NCBI GenBank assembly: GCA_037043455.1
Contig: JAWPHD010001229.1
Span: 124,001 to 188,000, forward strand
Reading direction: 5' to 3'
Source of the DNA: Cyrtodaria siliqua
Lineage: Eukaryota > Mollusca > Bivalvia > Adapedonta > Hiatellidae
DNA: 64,000 bases
Shown here: in pieces, positions 20,250 to 30,757 of the stretch
Position numbering within the stretch: position 1 is the first letter of the stretch
Layout of the letters: every line of letters starts with the position of its first letter
Position numbers and translations under genes: made by a program
The notes under the pieces: generated by a model
Seen by the model: only the letters and a program-made list of their open reading frames with translations
Databases searched by the model: none
Told to the model about the DNA's origin: nothing

Positions 20250-22932
20250 GACCTACAGCAACCCCAAACTCTAGGACATCAAGTTGGCCAACGCTTGACA
20301 GGCAGATTGGTACAAATTCAGGTAAATAAATTTGTTAAGCTTTTAAAAGACCCATTATCCTCAAATAAGAGTAATATTGTGATATTTCTATAATTGACTG
20401 ATACTTTAGATATAAAAAAGTATGTATAAAATAAATCTATTGCACCTTTGTTTTAGACAAAATAGTTTTGATAATAAAAATTAACACTAAATTATAACGC
20501 CGAATTATTAAAAAAGCACTCCAGTATTTTAATCAATACTAGTACAAAATTGAATGTTGTAGCAAGCCTTCTCGGGTAAAAAAAACAGTGTCAAAGTGAC
20601 ATCATACGGACATGTATATCTGAACAGGTGTTGGTTTATATATATGTTTCAAAGAAGTGTAAATGGTTTTTAACACAAATGATAACATATACCAATACTC
20701 TTATTTGAGGTGTTGGGACTTAAATCCGTATTAAATCAACAATTTTTGTCGTGAACCTTGATGATAGATAAGTTTCATTCAATTGTAATGCTTTGGCCTA
20801 TTCGCTGGCTACAACTGTACGTCTGTGCTTTAGACATTTGACTTTAGGTCTAGGTACACGTAAAGTCAAATGTCTAAAGCACAGACGTACAGTTGTAGCC
20901 AGCGAATCGGTCATATTAGTAGTGTTTTATAATTGTAGTTTTTAAGCTTTTAAATTAAATATATCATAAACATTTGATTCTTATACAGCACAAAGGCGTA
21001 AACCCTGTTAATGTGTACCATGGCTATATGTAGTTTACGTCTTTGAACTTCGATTTTTCAACATTATAACAGTCTAAAACTTTAACCACTCTTTAATTAA
21101 ATACATGTTTTCACAGCAAGAGATGTGCGAATTTACACTCTCCTTGAACAACTTAAAGAGGAACAACAAAACCATACCACACTTCTAAAAAGCATCCTTG
21201 CCAGACTGGGGGAAGGGGGGGAAATAGACCCAATGCCAGAGGACATTTCTTTCCCTATTTCCACTGAGGTTGAAATGGGTTCATTTCACGACAGAATGAG
21301 TGACAGCAATGTCCAAAAGGCGGTGGTAAGTTGCTTTATTGAAAATATTAAAGGCATAAAGAAGAGACTCTCAAAAGGGGATTAGTATATAATGCAAATT
21401 ATTATTGTATATCTTTAATACCTTTAATACTTTAAAAACAAATGAATACATTAGGAAACCATCAATATATCATTTTAAGTAGGCTTAAATGAAACTATAG
21501 TCATGGAATTTAGTTCAGTGAGGTGTCTTATCTTAACTTGTGCCCCTCACCCTTTATGCATGTCGGATATTCTAAGTAAACACAATTTTGCCTGGAAACC
21601 CTTAAAAAGGTACATATACAAATACTGTATGGGGTTAATTTTATGTTTATGTATCTGTTGTAGGTAGGTCATCTGGCGTCTGTTGGAGGTACCTCAATCG
21701 TCAACATGGCAGAAAGAATTCTGAAATATGTCATGACCAATTCTTTGGCGGTGCAGTATAACTGGACTGGGGCAAACACAAAATTCTGCTTCAAAAGTCT
21801 AGTGCTGCCCGTTCTCCTTAAACGTAAGTTGAATATTATTATTTTAATTGACTCAGAACTGAGAAATTAATTTGTGAAGCTGCAATAATCTGTTTACAAA
21901 GTTCGAGTGTTTACACTCGCGTAACGGTTGTATTATGTTGTGCCCCTTTGCATTTGTATGTCTATTTACTTTTTCAAACTAACTAAAGTGTGTGCTTTGA
22001 AAGACCAGTCTGCCCACCCATTAAATATTATAAATTTATAAAGTCTTAGTTTATGAAAAATGAAACGTCCGTGGCTGATGAGCAAATGTGTAAAAAGTGT
22101 TTGTTTAGTTAGCTATAATGTATATCGTCAGTGATTTTCCAAAATCTCGTAGCTAATTTGCTACGATGATTTAGTCATTTTTCTTTTTTTTAAAACTCTT
22201 TTTATACGGTTGTTAGCCCGCGTATTCTGTCAAATTCTCGTTGCTCTACGCCAATTAGAACCCTAAAAAAAGTCATGAGACATAAACTCGTAGCTCGATT
22301 GGATGGCAAAAATATATGTTAAAATCTCGTAGCAGTCGAGAAACAAACTTTGTAATTGCTTATCGAACAATTTAAAGGCTATATGTACTTACACTATCTT
22401 GCTTCAGCTGAAGACCGAATAATGAAATTTCATACCCGATCCATGTTTTAGTGGTTTATTTTTGTTTGTTAAATGAGTTACGAGATTTTGACAGTACAAT
22501 TCAGGAAAAATGTTTTTTGTATCTCCTGAAAAATTTGGTGCTGGCCAAAAAAAATAGTTACGAGATTTTGAAAAATCATTGACGATATATATAACTTTTC
22601 CTGTTAGGGGGCAGATGCCTTAAGTATTAGGCCACCGATACGTACAGGTGTATGTTATGAGCTGAACATGCTGGATATTTGTATTTTTGATTGCTTTAAG
22701 GTATTGTGATTTAAAACAAATAAAAGGATTGTAAAAACTTCATTTTTCAGGAGCCATAAGAATAACTTTCAGGCAAGCGACGTCGGCTGATGTAGAGAAA
22801 TCGGTCAGATCTTTCCTGAAGTCGGCAAAAGACAGGGATGGTGGCAGACAAAGGAGAAGGGACAAAAATAATCCTGCCACTACACCAGCTGCTTCCAACC
22901 CCTCCAGTGATCAAGACTCCGATACTTTTTAA
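20250..22932 (+). CDS. DUF4806-domain protein, 4 exons (5' end not found)
   Basis: Exons 20250-20321, 21117-21325, 21664-21823 and 22751-22932 have AG acceptors, GTAAAT/GTAAGT/GTAAGT donors and matching phases, giving at least 207 residues to a TAA at 22930. Exon 1 is a Ser/Thr/Pro linker. Exon 2 starts ARDVRIYTLLEQLKEEQQNH, a helical segment typical before DUF4806, followed by an acidic PEDISFPIST region. Exon 3 encodes the domain core: VGHLASVGGTSIVNMAERIL, then LAVQYNWTGANTKFCF and LVLPVLLK. Exon 4 adds GAIR and a basic, Ser-rich tail ending SDQDSDTF. The family is multiplied in invertebrate genomes, often beside transposons; its biochemical role is unknown. Upstream coding exons are missing, perhaps separated or removed by the 6.1-kb element. 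Lying inside the 18.65-kb insertion, it may be a transposon-encoded accessory protein. Confidence 0.8.
20801..20906. repeat. Perfect 46-bp inverted repeat, 14-base loop
   Basis: The left arm 20801-20846 (starts TTCGCTGGCTACAACTGTAC) is the exact reverse complement of 20861-20906; the loop is GGTCTAGGTACACG. It lies in the first intron of the DUF4806 gene model and would form a strong RNA hairpin. Confidence 0.95.
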
Positions 22933-24075
22933 ATGTAGTGCTAAATTGTAATTGTTTAATTATACAATCATAAACTCCAGGATTCCGACTCGGACAGTAA
23001 TACTTTTTAAATCTAGTCAATTAACACATGCTATATATCTTGTATTTGTTAAATTTTAAATTACAACTCCAGTGATAAGCCAACTTGGACAGTGATACTT
23101 TTTAAATCTAGTCAACACATGCTAAATTGTATTTTTTTTTAAATTATAAAATCAACACGGCCAGTGATAACGGCTCTGGGAAAGTGATATTTTTTTAAAT
23201 CTAGTAAACACATGCTAAATCAACTCCGCCCAGTGATTCCAACTCGGAAAGTGATATTTTTTAATCTAGTAACACGTACGTGTTAAATTGTATTTGTTCA
23301 ATTTTAGAATGTGACTACACAGCTAGTGATTACGACTTGGGGGGGAAAGTGATATTTTTTTAATCTAGTCAACACATGATATTAAAATCAACACCGCCCA
23401 GTGATTACAACTTGGAAAGTGATACTTTTTAAATCTTCACATGCTAAATTGTTTTGTTTTTTTAAATTATAAAATCAACACAGCTAGTGATTATGACTTG
23501 GGGGGGGGGGGGGGGGGGAATCTAGTTGATTCGTGCTAAATTGTATAAATAATTGTTAAATTATAAAATCAACAACTTTAGTGGAAATCTAGTCAACACC
23601 ACCCAGTGATTCCAACTTGGAAAGATATATTTTTAATCTAGTAACACTTGCTAAATTGTATTTGTTTAATTTTAGAACGTGACATTACACAGCCAGTGAT
23701 TACGACTCGGAAAGTGATAATTTTTAAATCTAGTCAAAACGTGCTAAATTGTATTTGTTTAATTTTAGAACTTGACAACACAGTCAGTGATTATGACTCA
23801 GAAAGTGATATCTAGTCAACACATGCTTATAATTGTATTTGTTAAATTGTAAAATCAACACCGCCATTGATTCCGACTCGGATAGTGATACATTAAGTGT
23901 GGCCTGCTTCTGGCATGGCAGACACTTCAGGATTACAATTTTTTTGTCCGTCACACTTTGCGTCACTTTTTTTCTCAAATTTTTTTTTTCTGTGACCAGG
24001 TGACAAGCGAGCTCCAGGGAGCTTTCCATTCTAGTTAAATCTTGTCGACATGTACTAAATTGTTTTTGTTAAATT
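22900..24075 (+). repeat. Tandem array derived from the DUF4806 gene's last codons and 3' UTR
   Basis: About ten diverged units of 80-120 bp repeat the motif CCAGTGATTCCGACTCGGAC, AGTGATACTTTTTAAATCTA and GTCAACACATGCTAAATTGT. The first unit is the end of the open reading frame itself (SDQDSDTF plus TAA), so the gene's stop-codon region seeded the array. A 19-G run lies at 23500-23518. Confidence 0.8.
23500..23518 (+). repeat. (G)19 homopolymer
   Basis: Uninterrupted G run inside one unit of the array. It is a possible quadruplex or a sequencing/assembly weak point. Confidence 0.9.
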
Positions 24076-24404
24076 ATAAACTCTCAATTTAGATGTTTAT
24101 TTGAATATCATCAATATGTATTGCCTGCCCACTCTATATGGTTGACACAGTTGTTTTAGGGGCTGGAGGCCTTTATAAATCGAGCTCCAATCTTAAAACA
24201 GTTAGCATACATTTTTTGGTTTAATAAATAGAAATGTAGCCAAATGTGTATTTTTCAAATGTGTGCAAACTGTTTTAAGATTTGAGCTTGATTTATATAG
24301 AAAAACAAGAAATTTGTTTTGGGTTACCATTTCTTTTTCAATACCATCGATTAATTAACAAATATGATACAATATGTTTTGTATAGTGAATGATAGTCTC
24401 TTGT
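24076..24404. other. No gene; short inverted motifs
   Basis: AT-rich. 'AAATCGAGCTCCAATCTTAA' then AACAG at about 24177-24202 is matched inverted by CTGTTTTAAGATTTGAGCTT at about 24270-24290, an imperfect inverted repeat of about 25 bp that could be MITE ends. Confidence 0.4.
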
Positions 24405-25010
24405 ATTTATACCCCTATATACAAAGTATATGGGGGCTATACTGGATTCAAGCTGTCTGTCCGTCCGTCTGTAAACATTTCTTGTGAACACTATTTCTTG
24501 AAAGCCATTGGTCAGAATTTCATGAAACTTCTCAGGAATGATGGATACCATGCCTTGTTGTTCATGCTGTAATCCTGTTCCGGTCCGGTAATTTTTGGCA
24601 GAGTTACAGAACTTTGAACTATTTACCTTCAAATTTTTATAGACATTTCTTGTGAACACTATTTCTCGGGAAACCATTGGTCAGAATTTCATGAAACTTC
24701 ACAGCAATGATGGATACTAAGCCTAGTTGTGCATGCTGTAATCCTGTTCCTGTTTGGTAATTTTTAGCAGAGTTATGGAACTTTGCCATATTTACCTTCC
24801 AATTTTTATACAAATTACATGTGATAACTGTGTCGAGGTGCTGTCCGGGGTATTTATCAACTTCATTGATATTTCTAGCTCTAATTAAGAATATACATTG
24901 TTTTAAGCAGTTGAATTTGCATGTATATGAACAAAACTTCAATAAATAATAAAATCTTGAAAATCTATTGATATTTACTGTCCAAAGACTAAAAACCATA
25001 ACAGTATAAA
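24405..25010 (+). repeat. Interspersed repeat with 170-bp tandem core
   Basis: Head hairpin CCCCTATATAC-AAA-GTATATGGGG (about 24412-24436), then CTGTCCGTCCGTCTG. Two units follow with ACATTTCTTGTGAACACTAT at 24475 and 24645. The unit motifs 'GGTCAGAATTTCATGAAACT' and 'CATGCTGTAATCCTGTTCC' are spaced alike. The body is tandem, as in the other hairpin-headed families. Confidence 0.75.
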
Positions 25011-25207
25011 GCTTTCAGAAAAACAAACAAGTTGTATGTTCAATTCTAATGTCTTTTATAGCTCAATCAATGTTTTGAAAGATATAACAGTAGAAACAAT
25101 TCATACAATTGTCCAAATTTACACAGAAACTATAAATTTCCTAAAAATTTGGACTCGTGAAGAAAGATTAAGAATGATTGTAGTGTCCCCTGTGTAGCAT
25201 GGTATGC

Positions 25208-25813
25208 ACTTAGGGATTACTTTGTTGTCTTTACTTTGTTTTCTGTCTGTAACAAAAACTTTTCTGTTACACTTTTTTTTGTCACACTTTAATATAAATT
25301 TTTTTCTCAAAGAATTGGATTGAAATTTTAAACAAATGTTTATCAATATGCGTGATGGGTACACAAAATGGGGATAATCCAAAAAAATATATATCAGAGT
25401 AACTGCCCCTTTTCTGTCCGATATTAAATTGGCGACACATGTTCTAGGGAGCATGTACTCCACTCTAGTGGATGCATGATTAAAGCTGTTATAATTGCTT
25501 TCAATTAGAACACTTAGGGATTACTTTGTTGTCTTTACTTTGTTTTCTGTCTGTAACAAAAACTTTTCTGTTACACTTTTTTTTGTCACACTTTAATATA
25601 AATTTTTTTCTCAAAGAATTGGATTGAAATTTTAAACAAATGTTTATCAATATGCGTGATGGGTACACAAAATGGGGATAATCCAAAAAAATATATATCA
25701 GAGTAACTGCCCCTTTTCTGTCCGATATTAAATTGGCGACACATGTTCTAGGGAGCATGTACTCCACTCTAGTGGATGCATGATTAAAGCTGTTATAATT
25801 GCTTTCAATTAGA
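25208..25813. repeat. Apparently perfect 303-bp tandem duplication
   Basis: 25208-25510 is repeated at 25511-25813. The minus-strand 86-residue frame inside (starts MEYMLPRTCV, contains LRKKFILKCDKKKCNRKVF) is identical in both copies. A diverged relative of the same minus-strand motif occurs at 23930-24040 (LRKKVTQSV, ILKCLPC). The duplication is either very recent or an assembly artefact. The frame is more likely repeat-derived than a gene. Confidence 0.85.
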
Positions 25814-25989
25814 GCAAACCCCTAGCGGGCTTATGGTGGCAGAGCAAATATATAACATCGGCCCACTGGTGGCCCGCTGACTGCCCGTTCACATGTCCGG
25901 CCGCCAGGTTCCCGCTTTGCACAACCGCCAACGGGCCATCGAAGATTTCTGCTGGCGGGCCGCTGTGGAAAGAAAAGCGGGCCACCGGC

Positions 25990-26015
25990 GGCCCGCTTTA
26001 TGCATGCTGACTGGG
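25990..26015 (-). repeat. Right terminal inverted repeat of the 18.65-kb element
   Basis: The reverse complement starts CCCAGTCAGCATGCATAAAG. It is flanked on the right by the GG duplication (26016-26017) and on the left by GGCCCGC subterminal motifs (25840-25998). Confidence 0.8.
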
Positions 26016-26017
26016 GG

Positions 26018-26747
26018 ACAGCCTGACAGTTACACAAGTGAAAGTAGCGACAGCTCTGAACGTGATACCAAAAGTAGTGAAAAGAACAAAAAGCGAGCTA
26101 AAGGACAGCATGACAGTTACACAAGTGAAAGTAGCGACAGCTCTGAACGCGAGACCAAAGGTAGTGAAAAGAACAGAAAGCGAGCTAAAGGACAACATGC
26201 CAGTTACACAAGTGAAAGTAACGACAGCTCTGAACGCGAGACCAAAGGTAGTGAAAAGAACAGAAAGCGAGCTAAAAGACAGTATGACAGTCAGACAAGT
26301 GAGAGCTCTGAACACGAGCCCAGACGTAAAGGTAGAGAAAGGGACATAAAACGAGTAATAAGACGGTATGACCGCAACAATTTGAGAGATGTGAAAGTAA
26401 AATAAAAAATAAATACAGAAAGAAAGACATTAACAATCCCAAGATATATGTGCGGAGGCTCTTGAAATCAAAGGCTAAGTCCGGAGGGATTAGAAAAAAA
26501 ATTGAAAGAGTATGGAATCAGGTACATGCTTGTGTATTTTGCAAGAAGGTGCTAACGAACTTCTCAAAACATCTGAGAAAACAGAAAGGAACCAGAAGTT
26601 AAAGAAATCATTGAAGCATCTCAGAAAATGGGCCCCAAATATAAAGTGGTGCGAGCCATCTGGGACTGCATTCGAAATGAGGGTGACCATCTTCATAACA
26701 AGGAAGTCCTCGAGAAAGGAAAGGGTGAATTTATTTACATTGGTAAG
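26018..26747 (+). pseudogene. Repeat gene, 3' part: SR/KR repeats plus recombinase-type zinc module
   Basis: Resumes the 29-residue repeats (DSYTSESSDSSER..., KGSEKNRKRAK) cut at 7363. A TAA occurs at 26403 in the first frame. One base shift away the reading continues NKYRKKDINNPKIYVRRL, ..RVWNQVHACVFCKKVL, TNFSKHLRKQK. After a second one-base shift comes EPEVKEIIEAS, PKYKVVRAIWDCIRNEGDHL, HNKEVLEKGKGEFIYIGK. The C-x2-C...H signature, the EVKEII helix and the 'RNEG..HN..V' motif match the N-terminal region of a tyrosine-recombinase-like family also seen at 45397-47310 and 48370-49520. The segment ends at a good donor (GTAAGG at about 26747); no later exon of the family was found nearby. Two frameshifts mark it as decayed. 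Confidence 0.7.
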
Positions 26748-27545
26748 GCCAGATTTTTTAGTTTTTAGGTTTACTGACTCGCCGACCCATATTATTGCCG
26801 AAATCAAAAAAAAAAATACAAAATTTAATTTTTTAATTTTTTTTTTTATTTTTTTTAATTTTTTTTTAATAAAAAAAAAAGCTTAACTGGCTTGACTGGG
26901 ACAGATATTTTGATTAGCCAGAATGCGCAGTTAATTTTGGACTTTAATACATGGTTTGGGGTTTTCTATCCGTCAGTTTGTCTGTCTGCATACAACAGTT
27001 TATAAGACCATAAGGTGAAATTTCATGAAGCTTGCAAAAAATAATCAAAATAAACCATAATAGATTGCCTTTTAAGGAGGTTGGCTGGGAAAGGACGTAG
27101 TGATGAGATTTTTTTTAAATTCATATTTAAAGCTTCTTTGGTATAATTTAGATTCAAAATTATCAAAAAAAGGCTAGGTCACCACACTTTTTTTCCCACT
27201 AGACGTCATTGAAAAAGGCACATAATTCTAACTTCAAAATTTCACTTAAAAGAGGATAAATATAGTCATTGAAAATGTTCACAATTGTTTTCATAACATT
27301 AAGTTTATTGAAAAACAACAATTAATTTTCGATTGCATATATACATATCTTACAAATCATACAAAAGCAATTGTAATCCTCATTAGTCTTTTTACTTTAA
27401 AAAGCAAACATATATGGACCGTACCCTACCCACTTTTGTTTTTACCGAAAAATTAATTCAAGATAAAAAATTATGTTCTAATGATCAACTTTTTTTAAAA
27501 CTTGTATATGTCAAGGTCCTTTGACATTTCTTTCAAAACAAGTAA
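26748..27545. other. AT-rich spacer, T-homopolymer tract, repeat scraps
   Basis: 26800-26880 is almost pure T/A (poly-T runs with AATTT). 26900-27080 contains a 'CCGTCAGTTTGTCTGTCTGC' repeat scrap. The rest is AT-rich without a gene. Confidence 0.5.
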
Positions 27546-29771
27546 AACAAGAGGTCAATGACCTTAAAGCTCTACTGACTGATTTTGATTTCAGGAAGTA
27601 GTGACTACAAACTTGATTTTTGAAAATCTATTTTTAGCCGTGGCGGCCATCTTGAATTTCCGGCCGACCTGAAATTTTGCTAGGATCAATTAGACATCAA
27701 GAGCAACATTTATGTGAAGTTTCATGAAAATCCGTAAAGTACTTTCAGACGAGTAGTCGCTACAAGTTTTCATTATATAACTCTATGTAAACAAAGATGG
27801 CCACTGACAGCCATGTTTAACGTCGAACCAAAATAATGTTCAACTCGGATAACCATCATGTCATGCTGATCATTTTAGAAAAAGTCCCATATCAATATCT
27901 CTTAAAGTTTTCAAGAAGTCGTCGCTACAATCTTATTTTTTTTAAATCTATTTTTAGCCGTGGCGGCCATCTTGATTTTCCGGCCGACCTGAAATTTTGC
28001 TAGGATCAATAAGACATCAAGAGCAACATTCCTGTGAAGTTTTATGAAAATCCGTAAAGTAGTTTCAGAGGAGTAGTCGCTACAAGTTTTCATTATATAA
28101 CTCTATGTAAACAAAGATGGCCACTGGCAGCCATGTTTAATGTCGAATCAAAATAATGTTCAACTCGGATAACCATCATGGCATGCTGATCATTTTAGAA
28201 AAAGTCCCATATCAATATCACTTATAGTTTTCAAGAAGTAGTTGCTACAATTTTATTTTTTAAAAATCAATTTTTAGCTGTGGCGGCCATCTTGAATTTC
28301 CGGCAGACCTGAAATTTTGCTAGGATCAATTAGACATCAAGAGCAACATTCGTGTGAAGTTTCATGAAAATCCGTCGAGTAGTTTCAGAGGAGTAGTCGC
28401 TACAAGTTTTCATTATATAACTCTATGTAAACAAAGATGGCCGCTGGCAGCCATGTTTAACGTCGAATCAAAACGATTTTCGACAAGGACCAACATCATG
28501 TCTTTAGAAAAAGTCCCATATCAATATCACTTATAGTTTTCAAGAAGTAGTCGCTACAAACTTGTATTTTGAAAATCTATTTTTAGCCATGGCGGCCATC
28601 TTGAATTTCCGCCGACCTGAAATTTTGCTAGGATCAATTAGACATCAAGAGCAACATTTCTGTGAAGTTTCATGAAAATCCGTCAAGTAGTTTCAGAGGA
28701 GTAGTCGCTACAAGTTTTCATAATATAACTCTATGTAAACAAAGATGGCCACTGGCAGCCATGTTTAATGTCGAATCAAAATATTGTTCGACTCGGATAA
28801 CCATCATGTCATGCTGATCATTTTAGAAAAAGTCCCATATCAATATCACTTATAGTTTTCAAGAAGTAGTCGCTACAAACTTATTTTTTAAAAATCTGTT
28901 TTTAACTGTGGCAGCCATCTTGAATTTCTGGCCGATCTGAAATTTTGCTAGGATCAATTAGACATTAAGAGCAACATTCCTGTAAAGTTTCATTAAAATC
29001 CGCCAAGTAGTTTCAGAGGAGTAGTCGCTACAAGTTTTTACTATATAACTCTATGTAAACAAAGATGGCCGCTGGCAGCCACGTTTAACGTCGAATCAAA
29101 ACGATTTTTGATAAGGACCAACATCATGTCATGCTGATCATTTTAGAAAAAGTCCCATATCAATATCACTTATAGTTTTCAAGAAGTAGTCGCTACAAAC
29201 TTGTATTTTGAAAATTTATTTTTAGCCGTGGCGGCCATCTTAAATTTCCGGCCGACCTGAAATTTTGCTAGGATCATTTAGACATCAAGAGCAACATTCC
29301 TGTGAAGTTTCATGAAAATCCGTCAAGTAGTTTCAGAGGAGTAGTCGCTACAAGTTTTCATTATATAACTCTATGTAAACAAAGATGGCCGCTGGCAGCC
29401 ATGTTTAACGTCGAATCAAAACGATTTTCGACAAGGACCAACATCATGTCATGCTGATCATTTTAGAAAAAGTCCCATAGCAATATCCCTTAGAGTTTTC
29501 AAGAAGTAGTCGCTACAAACTTGTTTTTTAAAAACCTATTTTTAGATTTGGCGGCCATCTTGGATTTCACATCTACATGAATTTTTGCTAGGATCAACTA
29601 GACTTCATGGGCAACATTTCTGTAAAGTTTCATGAAAATCCATTCAGTAGTTTCAGAGGAGTAGTCGCTACAAAAAAAAAGTTAACGGACGGACGGACAG
29701 ACGGACGGACGGACGACGGACACCGCACCACGGCATAAGCTCTGCTGATCTCTGATCAGTAGAGCTAAAAA
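27546..29771 (+). mobile_element. Pearl-like tandem-repeat element, copy C, complete
   Basis: Head AACAAGAGGTCAATGACCTT at 27546; about seven ~320-bp dimeric monomers (some with small deletions); the distinct terminal monomer (TTGGATTTCACATCTACATG); an ACGG tract (29685-29720) and the GCTCTGCTGATC/GATCAGTAGAGC hairpin. The final monomers match copy B in the same order, including the variant CAGCCACGTTTAACG at 29071 versus 9939. Copies B and C therefore moved as whole arrays. Non-coding. Confidence 0.85.
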
Positions 29772-30122
29772 TATATAGGTCACCAGGCTTCTAATGATTT
29801 TTTATTAAAAGATCTTTAAATTACACCCAGTTATTTTGACATTTTCAATGTAAACTACTGTACACACAATATTGACATGGAGATCGAAATTAAAATTAGC
29901 TCAGTATCTACTTTTATGTATGTATTCCACTACTGAAAAACAAAAATCTGATTTATTATATAGCAAAAGGATAAATTCTACTCAGAGCTACCCATACCCC
30001 CTATTTTGTTGACAACAAAACATGATCACAAATGACGGAACAAATATGAAAAAAAATTTGCTTAAAATTTGGTATGTTACCATCTTAAATCCTACATTAT
30101 ATCCATATCTACTAGAATGGAA
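29772..30122. other. No gene recognised
   Basis: Unique-looking AT-rich spacer between two tandem-repeat elements. No open frame, hairpin or repeat of note. Confidence 0.5.
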
Positions 30123-30757
30123 AACAAGAGGCCCAAGAGGGCCTGTGGACGCTCTACTGGCTAAAACAGCTCTTATAGATTTAGATAGATATAGCTAGAT
30201 ATAGCTCTCTTCTCCTATAGATTTAACAAAGGAAAATACAATATAGCATTTTTCAACAAATCAAGGGCCATAACTGTGTTATTACTAACAAGATCTAGCT
30301 GGCTTTCGAAATTGTCCAAGATTTCATTGATATACCGCGCTTTGCACAACTAGACATCATACTGAGGCTTCCTGCCAAATTTCGTAGAAATCCAACAAGC
30401 CGTTTAAGAGGAGTAGCGCCGACAAGAAATTTAAAATAAAAATGTCAAAGGGCCATAACTCCGTCAAAAATCAGCAAACTGGAACAAAAGCGTGATATGC
30501 ACAACTAGACATATTACCGATGCTTCCTGCCAAGTTTCGTCGAAATTCAACAAGGCATTTAGGATGAGTAGCGCCGACAAGAAATTTTAAAGTAAGAGTC
30601 AAGTAATTAAAAAGATAATCAAAAAAAAAAAAATTCAAATCAATCAAAAAATCAAATAAATAAAAATAAATGAAAAAAAAAAAAAAAAAAAAAAAAAATT
30701 GAAACATTTAAAAAAAAAAAATCAAATTAAAATTATTTTTTTTTAAAAAGAACACAA
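30123..30757 (+). mobile_element. Tandem-repeat element of the AGGCCC-hairpin family, truncated
   Basis: Head AACAAGAGGCCCAAGAGGGC with hairpin AGGCCC-AAGA-GGGCCT, then GGACGCTCTACTGGC. It contains one or two ~160-bp units (GGGCCATAACTCCGTCAAAA, 'AGTAGCGCCGACAAG') and decays into A- and T-rich tracts (30600-30757). No 3' hairpin end is seen before the next head at 30758. Confidence 0.75.

Larger units (their letters stand above)
7364..26015. mobile_element. 18.65-kb composite TIR transposon insertion, GG target duplication
   Basis: The left end (7364) reads CCCAGTCAGCACGCACAAAG and the right end, reverse complemented from 26015, reads CCCAGTCAGCATGCATAAAG. Both continue CGGGCC, so 24 of 26 positions match. 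GG precedes the left end (7362-7363) and follows the right end (26016-26017). The flanks are two halves of one 87-bp coding repeat, and removing the insert plus one GG restores codons for AKGQ(P)DSYTS in frame. Subterminal GCGGGCC/GGCCCGC motifs occur near both ends. Inside are a DUF4806-domain gene on the + strand and several nested elements. No transposase was recognised, so it may be non-autonomous or broken by the nested insertions. CMC/EnSpm-like or another superfamily with 2-bp duplications is possible. Confidence 0.75.

Noticed and set aside
25119..25767. Minus-strand frames MEYMLPRTCV... as a duplicated small Cys-rich gene
   Set aside because: Sits wholly in a 303-bp tandem repeat with homopolymer runs; a diverged relative at 23.9 kb shows it is an interspersed repeat.
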